Part shown: positions 1-8,294 of the stretch, piece by piece
Numbering within the stretch: position 1 is the first letter of the stretch
Layout of the letters: each line of letters starts with the position of its first letter
From: DASWOJ01 sp964250755
GTDB lineage: Bacteria > Pseudomonadota > Alphaproteobacteria > Acetobacterales > Acetobacteraceae
DNA: 64,000 nt
Direction: 5' to 3'
Assembly (NCBI GenBank): GCA_964250755.1
Contig: CAXUHB010000020.1
Span: forward strand, 5,011 to 69,010
Notes under the pieces: model-generated
What the model saw: only the letters and a program-made list of their open reading frames with translations
Database searches by the model: none
Told to the model about the DNA's origin: nothing
Program-made: the position numbers and the translations under genes

Positions 1-1089
1 TCCATGCGGATGATCTATGGAGTGGGGGCGGGGGACACGTACTGGTGCGCCAGCGACGTGGGCTGGGTCGTGGGGCACAGCTACATCGTCTATGGGCCGC
101 TGCTCGCGGGATGCACGAGCGTGTTGTACGAGGGCAAGCCGGTGGGGACGCCGGACGCCGGGGCGTTCTGGCGGGTGTGCGCGGACCACGGCGTGCGCGT
201 GCTGTTCACGGCGCCGACGGCGCTGCGGGCGATCCGGCAGCAGGACCCGGACGGAACGCTGATGGCCCGCCACGACTTGTCGCGGCTGGACGCGCTGTTC
301 CTGGCGGGGGAGCGGTGCGACCCGCCGACCGCGACGTGGATCGCCGGCAAGCTCGGCAGGCCCGTGGTGGACCATTGGTGGCAGACCGAGACGGGGTGGC
401 CGATCACCGCGGGGTTCCGCGGGCTGGGGCTGTTCCCGTTCAAGCCCGGCGCGGGCGGACGGGCGTGCCCCGGCTATGACGTGCAGGCGCTGGATGATGC
501 GGGGGTGCCGCTGCCGCGGGGGACGGCGGGAAACCTGGCGATCCGCCTGCCGCTGCCGCCCGGCTGCGCGCCGACCTTGTGGCGGAATGCGACGGGGTAT
601 CGGGCGGCCTATCTGGAGGATTTTCCGGGCTGGTATCGGACGGGGGACGCCGGGCAGGTGGATGCGGACGGGGACGTATGGGTGATGGGGCGCACGGACG
701 ACATCATCAACGTAGCCGGGCACCGGCTGAGCACGGGGGCGATGGAGGAGGTGCTGGCGGCGCATCCCGACGTGGCGGAGTGCGCGGTGGTGGGGGCGGC
801 GGATGCCTTGAAGGGGCAGGTGCCGCTGGGCTTGGTGGTGCTGAAGGCCGGCGCGGACCGGGACGCGGCGGAGGTGGCGCGGGAGCTGGTGGCGCTGGTG
901 CGGGAGCGGATCGGGCCGGTGGCGGCGTTCAAGGATGCGCGGGTGGTGGCGCGGCTGCCGAAGACGCGGTCAGGAAAGATATTGCGCGCCTCGATCCGGC
1001 GTCTGGCGGACGGGGAGGCGGCGGCGGCCCCGCCGACGATAGACGACCCGGCGATCCTGGACGAGATCAGGGCGGTGCTGGGACGGTAG
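1..1089 (+). CDS. prpE: Propionyl-CoA synthetase-type acyl-CoA ligase (5' end missing)
   Basis: AMP-forming ligase that activates a short-chain acid, probably propionate, to its CoA thioester through an acyl-adenylate in the cytosol. The frame is open from base 1, so the N-terminal part with the P-loop lies outside the window. The visible 362 residues carry EGKPVGTPDAG, the core QTETGWP, YRTGD, the hinge GRTDDIINVAGHR and the C-terminal PKTRSGKILR, whose Lys is the adenylation lysine of the family. The GHSYIVYGPLLAG and EGKPVGTPDAG blocks are more like PrpE than acetyl-CoA synthetase Acs, but acetate remains a possible substrate. The following gene is 150 bases downstream on the same strand, with a degenerate palindrome between them. 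Confidence 0.87.
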   Translation, partial: SMRMIYGVGAGDTYWCASDVGWVVGHSYIVYGPLLAGCTSVLYEGKPVGTPDAGAFWRVCADHGVRVLFTAPTALRAIRQQDPDGTLMARHDLSRLDALFLAGERCDPPTATWIAGKLGRPVVDHWWQTETGWPITAGFRGLGLFPFKPGAGGRACPGYDVQALDDAGVPLPRGTAGNLAIRLPLPPGCAPTLWRNATGYRAAYLEDFPGWYRTGDAGQVDADGDVWVMGRTDDIINVAGHRLSTGAMEEVLAAHPDVAECAVVGAADALKGQVPLGLVVLKAGADRDAAEVARELVALVRERIGPVAAFKDARVVARLPKTRSGKILRASIRRLADGEAAAAPPTIDDPAILDEIRAVLGR

Positions 1090-1108
1090 GGGAAGGTGGC
1101 TTGCCGCC

Positions 1109-1129
1109 TTCTCTCTCAGAGGGAGAGGG
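1109..1129. repeat. Degenerate REP-like palindrome
   Basis: CTCTCTC and GGAGAG arms around a short loop, just after the prpE-like stop codon. It is a diverged member of the CCCTCTCCC/GGGAGAGGG family found at several other intergenic sites in the window. It may act as a weak transcript end or be a mobile REP remnant. Confidence 0.4.
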
Positions 1130-1242
1130 CGGCGGCAGCCATCCTCGGACCGTTGCGCCCCTCCGCTCGTTTCCAACCCGGGCGCATATCTTGTATGCCT
1201 CCTTCGTCAGAAGGGCACAGGTTTGCCGGAAGGGGACAGGGC

Positions 1243-1698
1243 ATGAGCTACGTGGACGCCGTGCTGCAGAAGGACGAGACGGTGCTGCACCGGGGGCGGC
1301 TGCACTGGATTTTCTACTTCCGCGGCCTGCTGCTCCTGCTGCTGGCAGCCGTCCTGCTGCTGGCGCGCGTGCCGCAGGGGTGGCAGGTGGCGGCCAACTG
1401 GGTGGCGATCCTGGCGGCCGTGCTCAGTGTCCCGTTCCTGATCCATGCCTGGTACGACCAGTGGATCACCGAGATGGCGGTGACGAGCCGGCGGATTATT
1501 TACAAGCGCGGCCTGATCCGGCGGGTGACGGCAGAGATGAATCTGGACAAGGTCGAGAGCGTGAACGTCAGCCAAAGCATACTGGGACGCATCCTGGACT
1601 ATGGCACGATAGACGTGCGCGGCACCGGGGGCGGGATCGAGGGGGTGCGGGGGATCGCGCAGCCGCTGGCGTTCCGCAGCGCCATCACAGCGCGGTAG
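1243..1698 (+). CDS. PH-domain (bPH2/YdbS-type) membrane protein
   Basis: A 151-residue protein with two closely spaced hydrophobic segments (about residues 25-45 and 48-68) followed by a bacterial pleckstrin-homology-like domain containing VTSRRIIYKRGLIRR and DKVESVNVSQS. This is the usual layout of the DUF304/YdbS family. The function of these proteins is not settled; they sit in the inner membrane with the PH fold facing the cytosol. The start was placed at the ATG preceded by AGGGGACAGG; an in-frame ATG further upstream lies in palindromic intergenic DNA and would not give a family-like N-terminus. The next gene begins 40 bases downstream. Confidence 0.82.
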   Translation: MSYVDAVLQKDETVLHRGRLHWIFYFRGLLLLLLAAVLLLARVPQGWQVAANWVAILAAVLSVPFLIHAWYDQWITEMAVTSRRIIYKRGLIRRVTAEMNLDKVESVNVSQSILGRILDYGTIDVRGTGGGIEGVRGIAQPLAFRSAITAR

Positions 1699-1738
1699 CG
1701 GGCGGGGCAGGGCGCCAGGACCGGGACAGGCAGGGCGC

Positions 1739-3595
1739 ATGGCGATCCACGTTGCGATGGCGCTGGCGCTGGCCGGCAGCCTGGGGCTGGCGGGACTGCT
1801 GCTGGCCTGGGCGGACCGGGTGGCGGGCGCGCGGCTGCTGGTGCTGTTTCTGCTGGGCATCTGCCTGTGGATTGTGGGCAACGAGTTGCCGTCCTGGGCG
1901 GGGCCGGCGTGGGACCGGGTGGGGCTGAGCCTGATGGCGGCGGCGCCCCTGGCGTCGGCGGTGTTCCTGCACTTCACGGTGGTGTTCTGCCGGGCAGGGT
2001 GGGCGGCGGGATGGGTGCGTCCGGGCTATGCCCTAGGCGGCGGGGCGATGCTGCTGGCGGTGCTGATCCGGCCCGGCGAGTACGAGCCGTTCGCCGGGCT
2101 GCGCTGGGTAGCGATGCCGAATTGGGTGGGCTGGACGGCCAGCACGGTCTGGGGCGGGCTGGCGGCAGCAGGGCAGGTGGTGCTGGCGCGGACATGGCTG
2201 CGCTCGGGTGGGCTGCCGCGCCGGCAGATCGAGGCGGTGTGCGCCTCCAGCGCCTTCGGGCTGGCGTGCATGACGGGATACGGGGCGGCGGCGCTGCGGC
2301 TGGATGTCTCGCCGTGGCCGCTGCTGGGGTTGCCGCTGTATCCGCTGATCCTGGTTTACGGAATCCTGCGCTACCGGGTGTTGGTGGCCAATGCCTGGGC
2401 GCGTCGGGCGGTGGCGTGGAGCCTGCTGGCGGCGCTGGCCGTCGGCATCGTCGCCCTTGTGCCGCTGCTGCCGCCCTTGGCCGACGGCCCTGCGGAGCGC
2501 TGGGTGTCCGGCGCGCTGGTCGCGGTCGCCTGCCTGGCGCTGGCCGGCCCGGCGCGGCGGCTGGCGGAGCGCCTGGTGTATCCCGGCGGCGCCCTGTCGG
2601 CGCGGGACGTGCAGGACTGGCGGGCGACGCTGTCCCGGGCGGAAACCCTGTCGGGGTTGGCGGAGGCGGCGTCCGTGCTGCTGAGCCGCCGGCTGGGCCT
2701 GCCGGTCGCGGTGTTGCTGGGCGACGCCCCCGCCCTGGACGGGCCTGGCGTGCCGGTGATGCGGTGCCGGGATGGGGTCGGGCGGAGGGCGGGCGGGGGA
2801 TGGCGCATCGCGCTGGAAGGGTGGGACGCCGCGCCGCCGGGGCCTCGGCGGCTGGCGGAGCTGTTCGGGGAGGTGCTGGCAGAGGAGGCGGCCCGGCTGC
2901 AGCGGGCGCAGGCGCTGGCGGCGCGGGAGCGGGAGCGGCAGTTGCAGGCGCGGCTGGCGGAACTGGGGCAGTTGGCGGCGACGGTGGCGCATGACGTTCG
3001 CAATCCCCTCAACATCATCGGCATGGCCGCCGCGGGGGCACCGGCGGAGGTGCGGGCGGAAATACGCGAGCAGGTGGACCGCATCGCCCGGCTGTCCCGC
3101 GACCTGCTGGACTATGCCCGGCCCTGGGGGATCGAGGCCGCACCGTGCGACCTAGCCGCGTGCGTGCGGGCGGCGGCGCGGCATCATGCGGGGGTGGAGA
3201 TCGGGCCAGGCCTGGACCGTGCCCTGCCGGTGCTGGCGGATGCGCGCCGGCTGGACCAGGCGCTGGGGAACGTGCTGGACAACGCCTGCGCCACCGGCGC
3301 CCGCGTGCGGGCGGAGGCCGAGGCGCGGGACGGCATGGCGCTGGTCCATGTGTGCGACGCCGGGCCGGGCGTGCCGGCGGACCTGCGGGACCGCCTGTTC
3401 CAGCCCTTCGTGTCGCGGAGCGCGGGAGGGACAGGGCTGGGGCTGGCCATCGTGGCGCGGATCATGGAGGCGCATGGCGGTGCCGCGCGGCTTGTGGAGC
3501 GCGCGGGGTGGAGCACCTGCGTCACGCTGAGCCTGCCGTTGGTGGACGAGGCAGGGCCGGTGCCCGCCGCGGTTGCCGCGGATGCCCAGGCATGA
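1739..3595 (+). CDS. Membrane sensor histidine kinase
   Basis: A 618-residue kinase. Roughly the first 280 residues form about seven or eight membrane spans. A variable cytosolic stretch and a short coiled region (about residues 385-410) follow, then the dimerisation box AHDVRNPLN with phospho-acceptor His418 and a catalytic domain with DNACATGAR (N box), DAGPGVP and GTGLGLAI (G boxes). It should autophosphorylate on a membrane-derived cue and pass phosphate to the sigma-54-type regulator encoded 325 bases downstream. The layout resembles 7TM-type kinases, including PrsK of PEP-CTERM systems, but that identity is only a guess. The last bases of the gene are duplicated on the far side of the assembly gap; the reading frame itself is complete. 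Confidence 0.85.
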   Translation: MAIHVAMALALAGSLGLAGLLLAWADRVAGARLLVLFLLGICLWIVGNELPSWAGPAWDRVGLSLMAAAPLASAVFLHFTVVFCRAGWAAGWVRPGYALGGGAMLLAVLIRPGEYEPFAGLRWVAMPNWVGWTASTVWGGLAAAGQVVLARTWLRSGGLPRRQIEAVCASSAFGLACMTGYGAAALRLDVSPWPLLGLPLYPLILVYGILRYRVLVANAWARRAVAWSLLAALAVGIVALVPLLPPLADGPAERWVSGALVAVACLALAGPARRLAERLVYPGGALSARDVQDWRATLSRAETLSGLAEAASVLLSRRLGLPVAVLLGDAPALDGPGVPVMRCRDGVGRRAGGGWRIALEGWDAAPPGPRRLAELFGEVLAEEAARLQRAQALAARERERQLQARLAELGQLAATVAHDVRNPLNIIGMAAAGAPAEVRAEIREQVDRIARLSRDLLDYARPWGIEAAPCDLAACVRAAARHHAGVEIGPGLDRALPVLADARRLDQALGNVLDNACATGARVRAEAEARDGMALVHVCDAGPGVPADLRDRLFQPFVSRSAGGTGLGLAIVARIMEAHGGAARLVERAGWSTCVTLSLPLVDEAGPVPAAVAADAQA

Positions 3596-3632
3596 AGGGC
3601 GTGCTTCTTCCCCCTCTCCCTCCGGGAGAGGG
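3578..3632. repeat. 55-bp copy left of the assembly gap
   Basis: Positions 3578-3632 are identical base for base to 3733-3787. The copy runs from the last codons of the histidine kinase into a REP-like palindrome and stops exactly where the Ns begin. This is the pattern of two contig ends that share an overlap but were scaffolded without merging. Confidence 0.9.
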
Positions 3633-3732
3633 NNNNNNNNNNNNNNNNNNNNNNNNNNNNNNNNNNNNNNNNNNNNNNNNNNNNNNNNNNNNNNNNNNNN
3701 NNNNNNNNNNNNNNNNNNNNNNNNNNNNNNNN
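3633..3732. other. Assembly gap (100 N)
   Basis: Exactly one hundred undetermined bases, the conventional placeholder for a gap of unknown size. It lies between the histidine kinase and its response regulator. Because the same 55 bases occur on both sides, the true gap may be zero or negative in length. Confidence 0.98.
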
Positions 3733-3787
3733 GCGGATGCCCAGGCATGAAGGGCGTGCTTCTTCCCCCTCTCCCTCCGGGAGAGGG
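3733..3787. repeat. 55-bp copy right of the assembly gap
   Basis: This is the second identical copy of 3578-3632, beginning at the first base after the Ns. It repeats the final codons and TGA of the histidine kinase. If the duplication were real the genome would carry a short tandem repeat; an unmerged contig overlap is the simpler reading. Confidence 0.9.
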
Positions 3788-3799
3788 CCGGGGTGAGGG
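3764..3799. repeat. REP-like palindrome, forward copy
   Basis: The core CCCTCTCCCTCCGGGAGAGGG is followed by CCGGGGTGAGGG. It pairs with a nearly perfect inverted copy at 3871-3909, about 70 bases away. Two opposed units form the kind of BIME-like arrangement known for REP sequences. Confidence 0.75.
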
Positions 3800-3870
3800 A
3801 AGGGCCACGCAGCGCAAGCCGTCCCATCTAGGCACGGCCCTTCGTAGGGATGGTTCCATGCTTGCGGCCT

Positions 3871-3909
3871 CCCTCACCCCGGCCCTCTCCCGGAGGGAGA
3901 GGGAGCAGG
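3871..3909. repeat. REP-like palindrome, inverted copy
   Basis: CCCTCACCCCGGCCCTCTCC is followed by CGGAGGGAGAGGG, the reverse complement of the unit at 3764-3799 apart from the outermost bases. It ends immediately before the start of the response regulator gene. The AGCAGGA at its edge may double as that gene's ribosome binding site. Confidence 0.75.
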
Positions 3910-3919
3910 ACGCAGATCG

Positions 3920-5335
3920 TTGGCTGGAACGCATGTGACGGCGGACGCCGTGCCCACCCGCGTCCTGCTGGTGGACGACGAACCTGCCTTCCAGCGCCTG
4001 GGCGGCGCCTGGCTGCGCGGGCAGGGGCACGAGGTTCAGGTGGCCGGCGACGGCGACGAGGCCGCCGCGCGCTTTGCCGCCTTTGCCCCCGATGTCGTGC
4101 TGCTGGACCTGGCGATGCCGCCGCGGTTCGACCCGGCGGCCGGGCTGGAATTGGTGCCGCGCTTCGCCCCCGTGCCCGTCGTCGTGCTGACCGGCCACGC
4201 CGACCACACCCTTGCCTTGCGCGCGGCAGAGCTGGGCGCATGGGACTTCCTGGCCAAGCCGGTCGAGCCGGAGATGCTGGGCTTCGTCGTCGCCCGCGCC
4301 GCCCGCAAGGCCCGTCTGGACCGGGAGTTGCGCGACCTGCGCCAGGGGGCCGCGCCCGACGACCTCGGCATGGCCGGGCGTGCCCCGGCGATGGAGCGGC
4401 TGCGGGCGATGGTGCGGCGGCTTGGCCCGACGGGGGTGCCGGTGGTCGTGCTGGGTCCGACGGGAACGGGGAAGGAGTTGGTGGCGCGGGCGCTCCATGC
4501 GTGCAGCGCGCGGGCCGCCGGGCCGTTCGTCGCCGTGCATTGCGGGGCGCTGGCGGCGGAGTTGCTGGAGAGCGAGCTGTTCGGCCACCTGAAGGGCGCC
4601 TTCACGGGCGCGCACCGGGACCAGCCCGGCCTGGTGGAGACGGCGCACCGGGGTACCCTGTTTCTGGACGAGGTGGGGGAGATGCCGCCCTCCCTGCAAG
4701 TGAAGCTGCTGCGGTTCCTGCAAGAAGGGACGTTCCTGCCCGTGGGCGGGCGGGTGCCGAAGCGGGCGGAGGCCCGGGTGGTGGCGGCGACGCACCGGGA
4801 TCTGGAGGCGATGGTGGCGGCGGGGGCATTCCGGGAGGACCTGTTCTACCGGCTGCGCGGGGTCGTGCTGCGGACGCCGGCCCTGCAGGAGCGGCGGGAG
4901 GACGTGCCGCTGCTGGCCGCGCGCTTCCTGCGCCGGGCCGCGGCCCATGCGGTGTTCTCGCCGGATGGGCTGGGGTGGCTGGCAGGGCGGGAGTGGCCCG
5001 GCAACGTGCGGGAACTGCGGGCGACGGTGGAGGCCGCGGCGGCGCTGGCGGAGCCGGGGGCGGCGGTGGTGGACGCGGCGCTGCTGCGCTTTGCGGCAGG
5101 GGAGGCGGACGCGGAAGAGGATGAGGAGGGTGCGCCGGCTGGCGGCGCGGCGGGGAGCCTGGATGCGGCGATTGCCGAGCTGGAGATGCGGATGCTGCGG
5201 GATGCCCTGGCGGCGAGCGGGGGCAACCAGAGCGAGGCCGCGCGGCGGCTGGGGGTGTCCCGGGTGGGGCTGGGCAAGAAGCTGGCGCGGCTGGGGCTGC
5301 GGCAGGGCGGCGGCGCGATGGAGAGAGGCGGATGA
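3920..5335 (+). CDS. Sigma-54-dependent response regulator (NtrC family)
   Basis: A 471-residue activator with an N-terminal receiver (acidic pair DD at 19-20, phospho-acceptor Asp63 in LLDLAMPP, Lys113), a central AAA+ domain and a C-terminal Fis-type helix-turn-helix (NQSEAARRLGVSR). The AAA+ domain carries Walker A GPTGTGKE at about 179-186, the sigma-54 contact loop GAFTGA at 226-231 and Walker B LFLDE. Once phosphorylated by the kinase upstream it should oligomerise and remodel sigma-54 RNA polymerase at -24/-12 promoters. TTG at 3920 has AGCAGGA at a fitting distance; GTG at 3935 is the alternative start. The stop overlaps the ATG of the RidA gene, so the two are translationally coupled. 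Confidence 0.9.
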   Translation: MAGTHVTADAVPTRVLLVDDEPAFQRLGGAWLRGQGHEVQVAGDGDEAAARFAAFAPDVVLLDLAMPPRFDPAAGLELVPRFAPVPVVVLTGHADHTLALRAAELGAWDFLAKPVEPEMLGFVVARAARKARLDRELRDLRQGAAPDDLGMAGRAPAMERLRAMVRRLGPTGVPVVVLGPTGTGKELVARALHACSARAAGPFVAVHCGALAAELLESELFGHLKGAFTGAHRDQPGLVETAHRGTLFLDEVGEMPPSLQVKLLRFLQEGTFLPVGGRVPKRAEARVVAATHRDLEAMVAAGAFREDLFYRLRGVVLRTPALQERREDVPLLAARFLRRAAAHAVFSPDGLGWLAGREWPGNVRELRATVEAAAALAEPGAAVVDAALLRFAAGEADAEEDEEGAPAGGAAGSLDAAIAELEMRMLRDALAASGGNQSEAARRLGVSRVGLGKKLARLGLRQGGGAMERGG

Positions 5336-5712
5336 TCGAGTTCCTGGACCCGCCGGCCCCGGGGTCGGGCCGCCCGTTCAGCCGGGCCACGCGGGCGGGC
5401 GGGCTGGTGTTCGTGTCGGGGTCCAGCGCGCCGCATGATCCCGCCCGCGGGGTGCTGCGGGGCGGGACGGCGGCGGAGGAGGTTCGCAACGCCCTGGCCT
5501 GCATCGCGTCCGTGCTGGAGGAGGCCGGAAGCAGCCTGGGGCGGGTGGTGCAGGTCACGATGCTGATCGGCGACCCCGCGGACTACGCCGAGTGCAACAC
5601 GGAGTATGTGCGGCATTTCCCGGGCGGGTTGCCGGCGCGGCACACGGCGCGGTTCGGGGTGCCGACGGAGGCCCGGGTGGCATTCGCGTGCATTGCATTG
5701 GCAGGGGCGTAG
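5332..5712 (+). CDS. ridA: RidA/YjgF-family enamine/imine deaminase
   Basis: A 126-residue protein matching the usual RidA length. It keeps the family landmarks: a VFVSGSSAPHD-like first strand region, the NALACIASVLEEAG helix, VQVTMLIGDP and the PARHTARFGVP stretch that supplies the conserved arginine of the trimer active site. RidA proteins hydrolyse reactive enamines or imines released by PLP enzymes and so protect metabolism. The ATG overlaps the preceding TGA as ATGA. Substrate cannot be read from the sequence. Confidence 0.9.
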   Translation: MIEFLDPPAPGSGRPFSRATRAGGLVFVSGSSAPHDPARGVLRGGTAAEEVRNALACIASVLEEAGSSLGRVVQVTMLIGDPADYAECNTEYVRHFPGGLPARHTARFGVPTEARVAFACIALAGA

Positions 5713-6013
5713 CGGCGGCAGGCTGGGGCGCCGGTGATGCTTCCCGCGTGCCTGGAAGGTGCGTCCGGCGGCACGGGTCGTGCTCGGCTCCGCAGTCAAA
5801 GCCTCCTCATCCCACTCCTCTCCCGGCGGGAGAGGGACTGGCGTGCGCCTGTTGCTGGCGTTGGCACATGGCGAGGGCCGGGTGTATCCAAAGTATGCAG
5901 GGTGGCGGACCCTGGCCTGAAATAATATATCGGGAACAATAGTTTAGCAGACTTCATCCTTCCGGCACAGCCTTCGCTCCTGGATTGGCATCACAGCGGC
6001 AGGGGCCGGGGCG
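5713..6013. other. 301-base intergenic region with a REP-like palindrome and an AT-rich patch
   Basis: No credible gene is seen. CCTCTCCCGGCGGGAGAGG at 5817-5835 is a member of the palindrome family. Bases 5920-5950 are unusually AT-rich for this genome (AAATAATATAT and AATAGTTTAG) and may hold the promoter of the DUF4166-epimerase pair, although no convincing -35/-10 pair was defined. Confidence 0.5.
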
Positions 6014-6700
6014 ATGTTCGACGGGTTGGGCAGGGATGAGGCGGCGTCGGACGTGATGTTTCCGGACGTCATGTTGCCGGACTTGGCGGCGCATGTGGGG
6101 CCGGCGGGATGGGCGCGGCTGGCGCCGGCGGTGCGGTGGCGGTTCGGGGCGGGGCAGGCGGGCCGGGCACGGACCTACCATGGCGCGATGGACGTCTGGC
6201 GGTCGCCGGTTGGGCTGGCGTTCGCGCTAGTGGGGCGGCTGTTCGGCGGGCCGCTGCCGGTGCGGCAGGGACGTGCGGTGCCAGCCGAGGTGCGGGTCCG
6301 CCCAGCCGGGGACGGCATGGTGTGGGACCGGCGCCTCCGCTTCTCGGCAGCGCATGTCGAGCGCGTGTCGTCCACCAAGCAGGACGGGCCGGCCGGGCTG
6401 GTGGAGCGGACTGGCGCGGGGCTGGCCATGGAGCTGGACGTACTGGAGCAGGGCGGCGCGCTGGTGTTCCGCAGCCGGCGCTACCTGCTGCAGCTCGGGC
6501 GCTGGCGCATTCCGATCCCCGCGCTGCTGACGCCCGGCACGTGCGAGGTCCGGCACGTGGACGCCGGCCCCGGACGCTTCCGCTTCACGCTGACCGCCAT
6601 CCATCCCGTCTGGGGCGCGACCTTCCGCCAGGACGGCCTGTTCCACGACCCCGGTTATAGCCCCAACCCTCAAAGCACTGAGAGGAGCGTCCCATGCTGA
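6014..6700 (+). CDS. DUF4166 domain protein
   Basis: A 228-residue protein that fits the DUF4166 family: PDLAAHVGPAGWARLAPAVR near the start, a central MELDVLEQGGALVFRSRRY and a C-terminal HPVWGATFRQDGLFHD. The domain is often found next to, or fused with, a TIGR01777-type epimerase, and that is the case here: its last 7 bases overlap the start of the epimerase gene. Biochemical role is unknown. No signal peptide or membrane span is evident. Confidence 0.78.
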   Translation: MFDGLGRDEAASDVMFPDVMLPDLAAHVGPAGWARLAPAVRWRFGAGQAGRARTYHGAMDVWRSPVGLAFALVGRLFGGPLPVRQGRAVPAEVRVRPAGDGMVWDRRLRFSAAHVERVSSTKQDGPAGLVERTGAGLAMELDVLEQGGALVFRSRRYLLQLGRWRIPIPALLTPGTCEVRHVDAGPGRFRFTLTAIHPVWGATFRQDGLFHDPGYSPNPQSTERSVPC

Positions 6701-8211
6701 ACGCCGCGTTCGCCATCCTGTCCATCCAGGCCGTGATGGGCGCCTTCGACAACTTCTGGCATCACGAGTTGGAGGCGAAACTGCCGTCAACCGTGTCCGC
6801 CCGCTACGAGCTGCTGCTCCATGCCGCACGGGAGGGCATCTATGCCGCGTTGTTCGCCGGGCTGGCGTGGGCGGAGTGGCGGGGGCTGTGGGCCTGGGGC
6901 CTGGCCGCGCTGCTGCTGGTGGAGATCGTCATCACGCTGGCCGACTTCATCGAGGAGGACCTGACCCGGCGCCTGCCGCCGCTGGAGCGGGTGCTGCATA
7001 CCCTGCTGGCCCTGTCCTATGGGGCGTTCGCGGCGCTGCTGGCGCCGGTTGCGGCGGGATGGGCCGCAGTGCCGACCGCGGTCGTGCCGGTCAGCTACGG
7101 CTGGGTGTCCTGGCTGCTGACGCTGTATGCCGTGGGCGTCGGCGGGTGGAGCCTGCGGAACGCCGCCGCTGTCGTGCGGCTGTTCCGGTTGTCCCGGGCG
7201 GCGGCGCCTTCGTCGGTGCCGGGGCAGGGGCCAGCGGTGCTGGTGACGGGCGGGACGGGCTTCATCGGGCAGGCGCTGGTGCGGCGGCTGAGGGCCGAGG
7301 GGCGCCGCGTCATCGTCTGGTCGCGCGATGCCCGGCGGGCGCGGGTGCTGCTCGGCCCCGGGGTGCAGGTGGTCGAGCGGCTGGAGGATCTGCTGCCGGA
7401 AGCCCGGCTGGCGGCGGTGGTGAACCTGGCCGGTGCGCCGGTGGCGGGCGGACCATGGACGCGGGCACGGCGGCGGCTGCTGAGGGAGAGCCGGGTCGGG
7501 ACGACTCAGGCCGTCCTGGACCTGATGGCGCGGCTGGAGCACAGGCCTGCGGTTCTGGTCTCGGCCTCCGCCGTCGGGCTGTATGGGGCGCGTGGGGCGG
7601 ATGAGGTGCTGGACGAGGAGGCGTGCGGGCGGCCCGGGGAGTTCCAGTCCGACCTGTGCCGGGCCTGGGAGATGAAGGCGGCACGGGCCGAGGGGTGGGG
7701 GGTGCGGGTGGTGACGCTGCGCTTCGGGATCGTGCTGGGGCGGGACGGCGGGCTGTTCCCGGTGCTGGACCGGGCGGCGCGGCTGGGATTGGGCGCGGTG
7801 CTGGGGGATGGGAGGCAGGTGGCGCCGTGGGTCCACCTGGACGACGCGGTGGGACTGATCCTGCACGCAATCCGGGACGGGCGGATGCGGGGGCCGGTGA
7901 ACGCGGTTGCGCCGGAGTGCCTGGCCCAGGCGGGGTTCGTGCAGGCGTTGGCGGAGCGGCACGGGCGGCGGGTGCGGCTGCGGGTGCCGGCGGGGGCGCT
8001 GCGGGCCGGGCTGGGAGAGATGGCAGAGCTGTTCCTGTCCGGACAGCGCGCAGCGCCGACGCGGGCGCTGGCGTCGGGGTATGCGTTCGCGGCACCGACG
8101 CTCGGGGCAGCGCTGGATAGGCTGGTAGAAGTGCCAGGTGGGGTGCGGGTGGGTTCGGTGGAGGCGAGGCATATCGCCGTTGCCGAAACAGGTCAGCCGC
8201 ACACCGTATGA
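6694..8211 (+). CDS. Membrane-anchored TIGR01777-family NAD(P)-dependent epimerase
   Basis: A 505-residue protein with four or five membrane spans in the first 165 residues. A Rossmann short-chain-dehydrogenase-like domain follows, with the nucleotide-binding VTGGTGFIGQALVRRL, an SASAVGLYG strand and the family segment APWVHLDDAVGLI. The C-terminal half matches the DUF1731/TIGR01777 tail. The enzyme probably acts on a nucleotide sugar or other NAD(P)-linked substrate at the inner membrane; the substrate is not known for this family. Translation is coupled to the DUF4166 gene by a 7-base overlap. Confidence 0.85.
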   Translation: MLNAAFAILSIQAVMGAFDNFWHHELEAKLPSTVSARYELLLHAAREGIYAALFAGLAWAEWRGLWAWGLAALLLVEIVITLADFIEEDLTRRLPPLERVLHTLLALSYGAFAALLAPVAAGWAAVPTAVVPVSYGWVSWLLTLYAVGVGGWSLRNAAAVVRLFRLSRAAAPSSVPGQGPAVLVTGGTGFIGQALVRRLRAEGRRVIVWSRDARRARVLLGPGVQVVERLEDLLPEARLAAVVNLAGAPVAGGPWTRARRRLLRESRVGTTQAVLDLMARLEHRPAVLVSASAVGLYGARGADEVLDEEACGRPGEFQSDLCRAWEMKAARAEGWGVRVVTLRFGIVLGRDGGLFPVLDRAARLGLGAVLGDGRQVAPWVHLDDAVGLILHAIRDGRMRGPVNAVAPECLAQAGFVQALAERHGRRVRLRVPAGALRAGLGEMAELFLSGQRAAPTRALASGYAFAAPTLGAALDRLVEVPGGVRVGSVEARHIAVAETGQPHTV

Positions 8212-8220
8212 GCGGTCCTT

Positions 8221-8250
8221 TCCCCCCTCTCCCTCCGGGAGAGGAAGCAG
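8221..8250. repeat. REP-like palindrome
   Basis: CCCCTCTCCCTCCGGGAGAGG directly behind the epimerase stop codon and before the TauE-type gene. It matches the family core except for one base at the right edge. Confidence 0.7.
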
Positions 8251-8294
8251 GGTGCCGGTTGGCTGCCGCACCTCGTGCCTCCTACAATCCCGCC

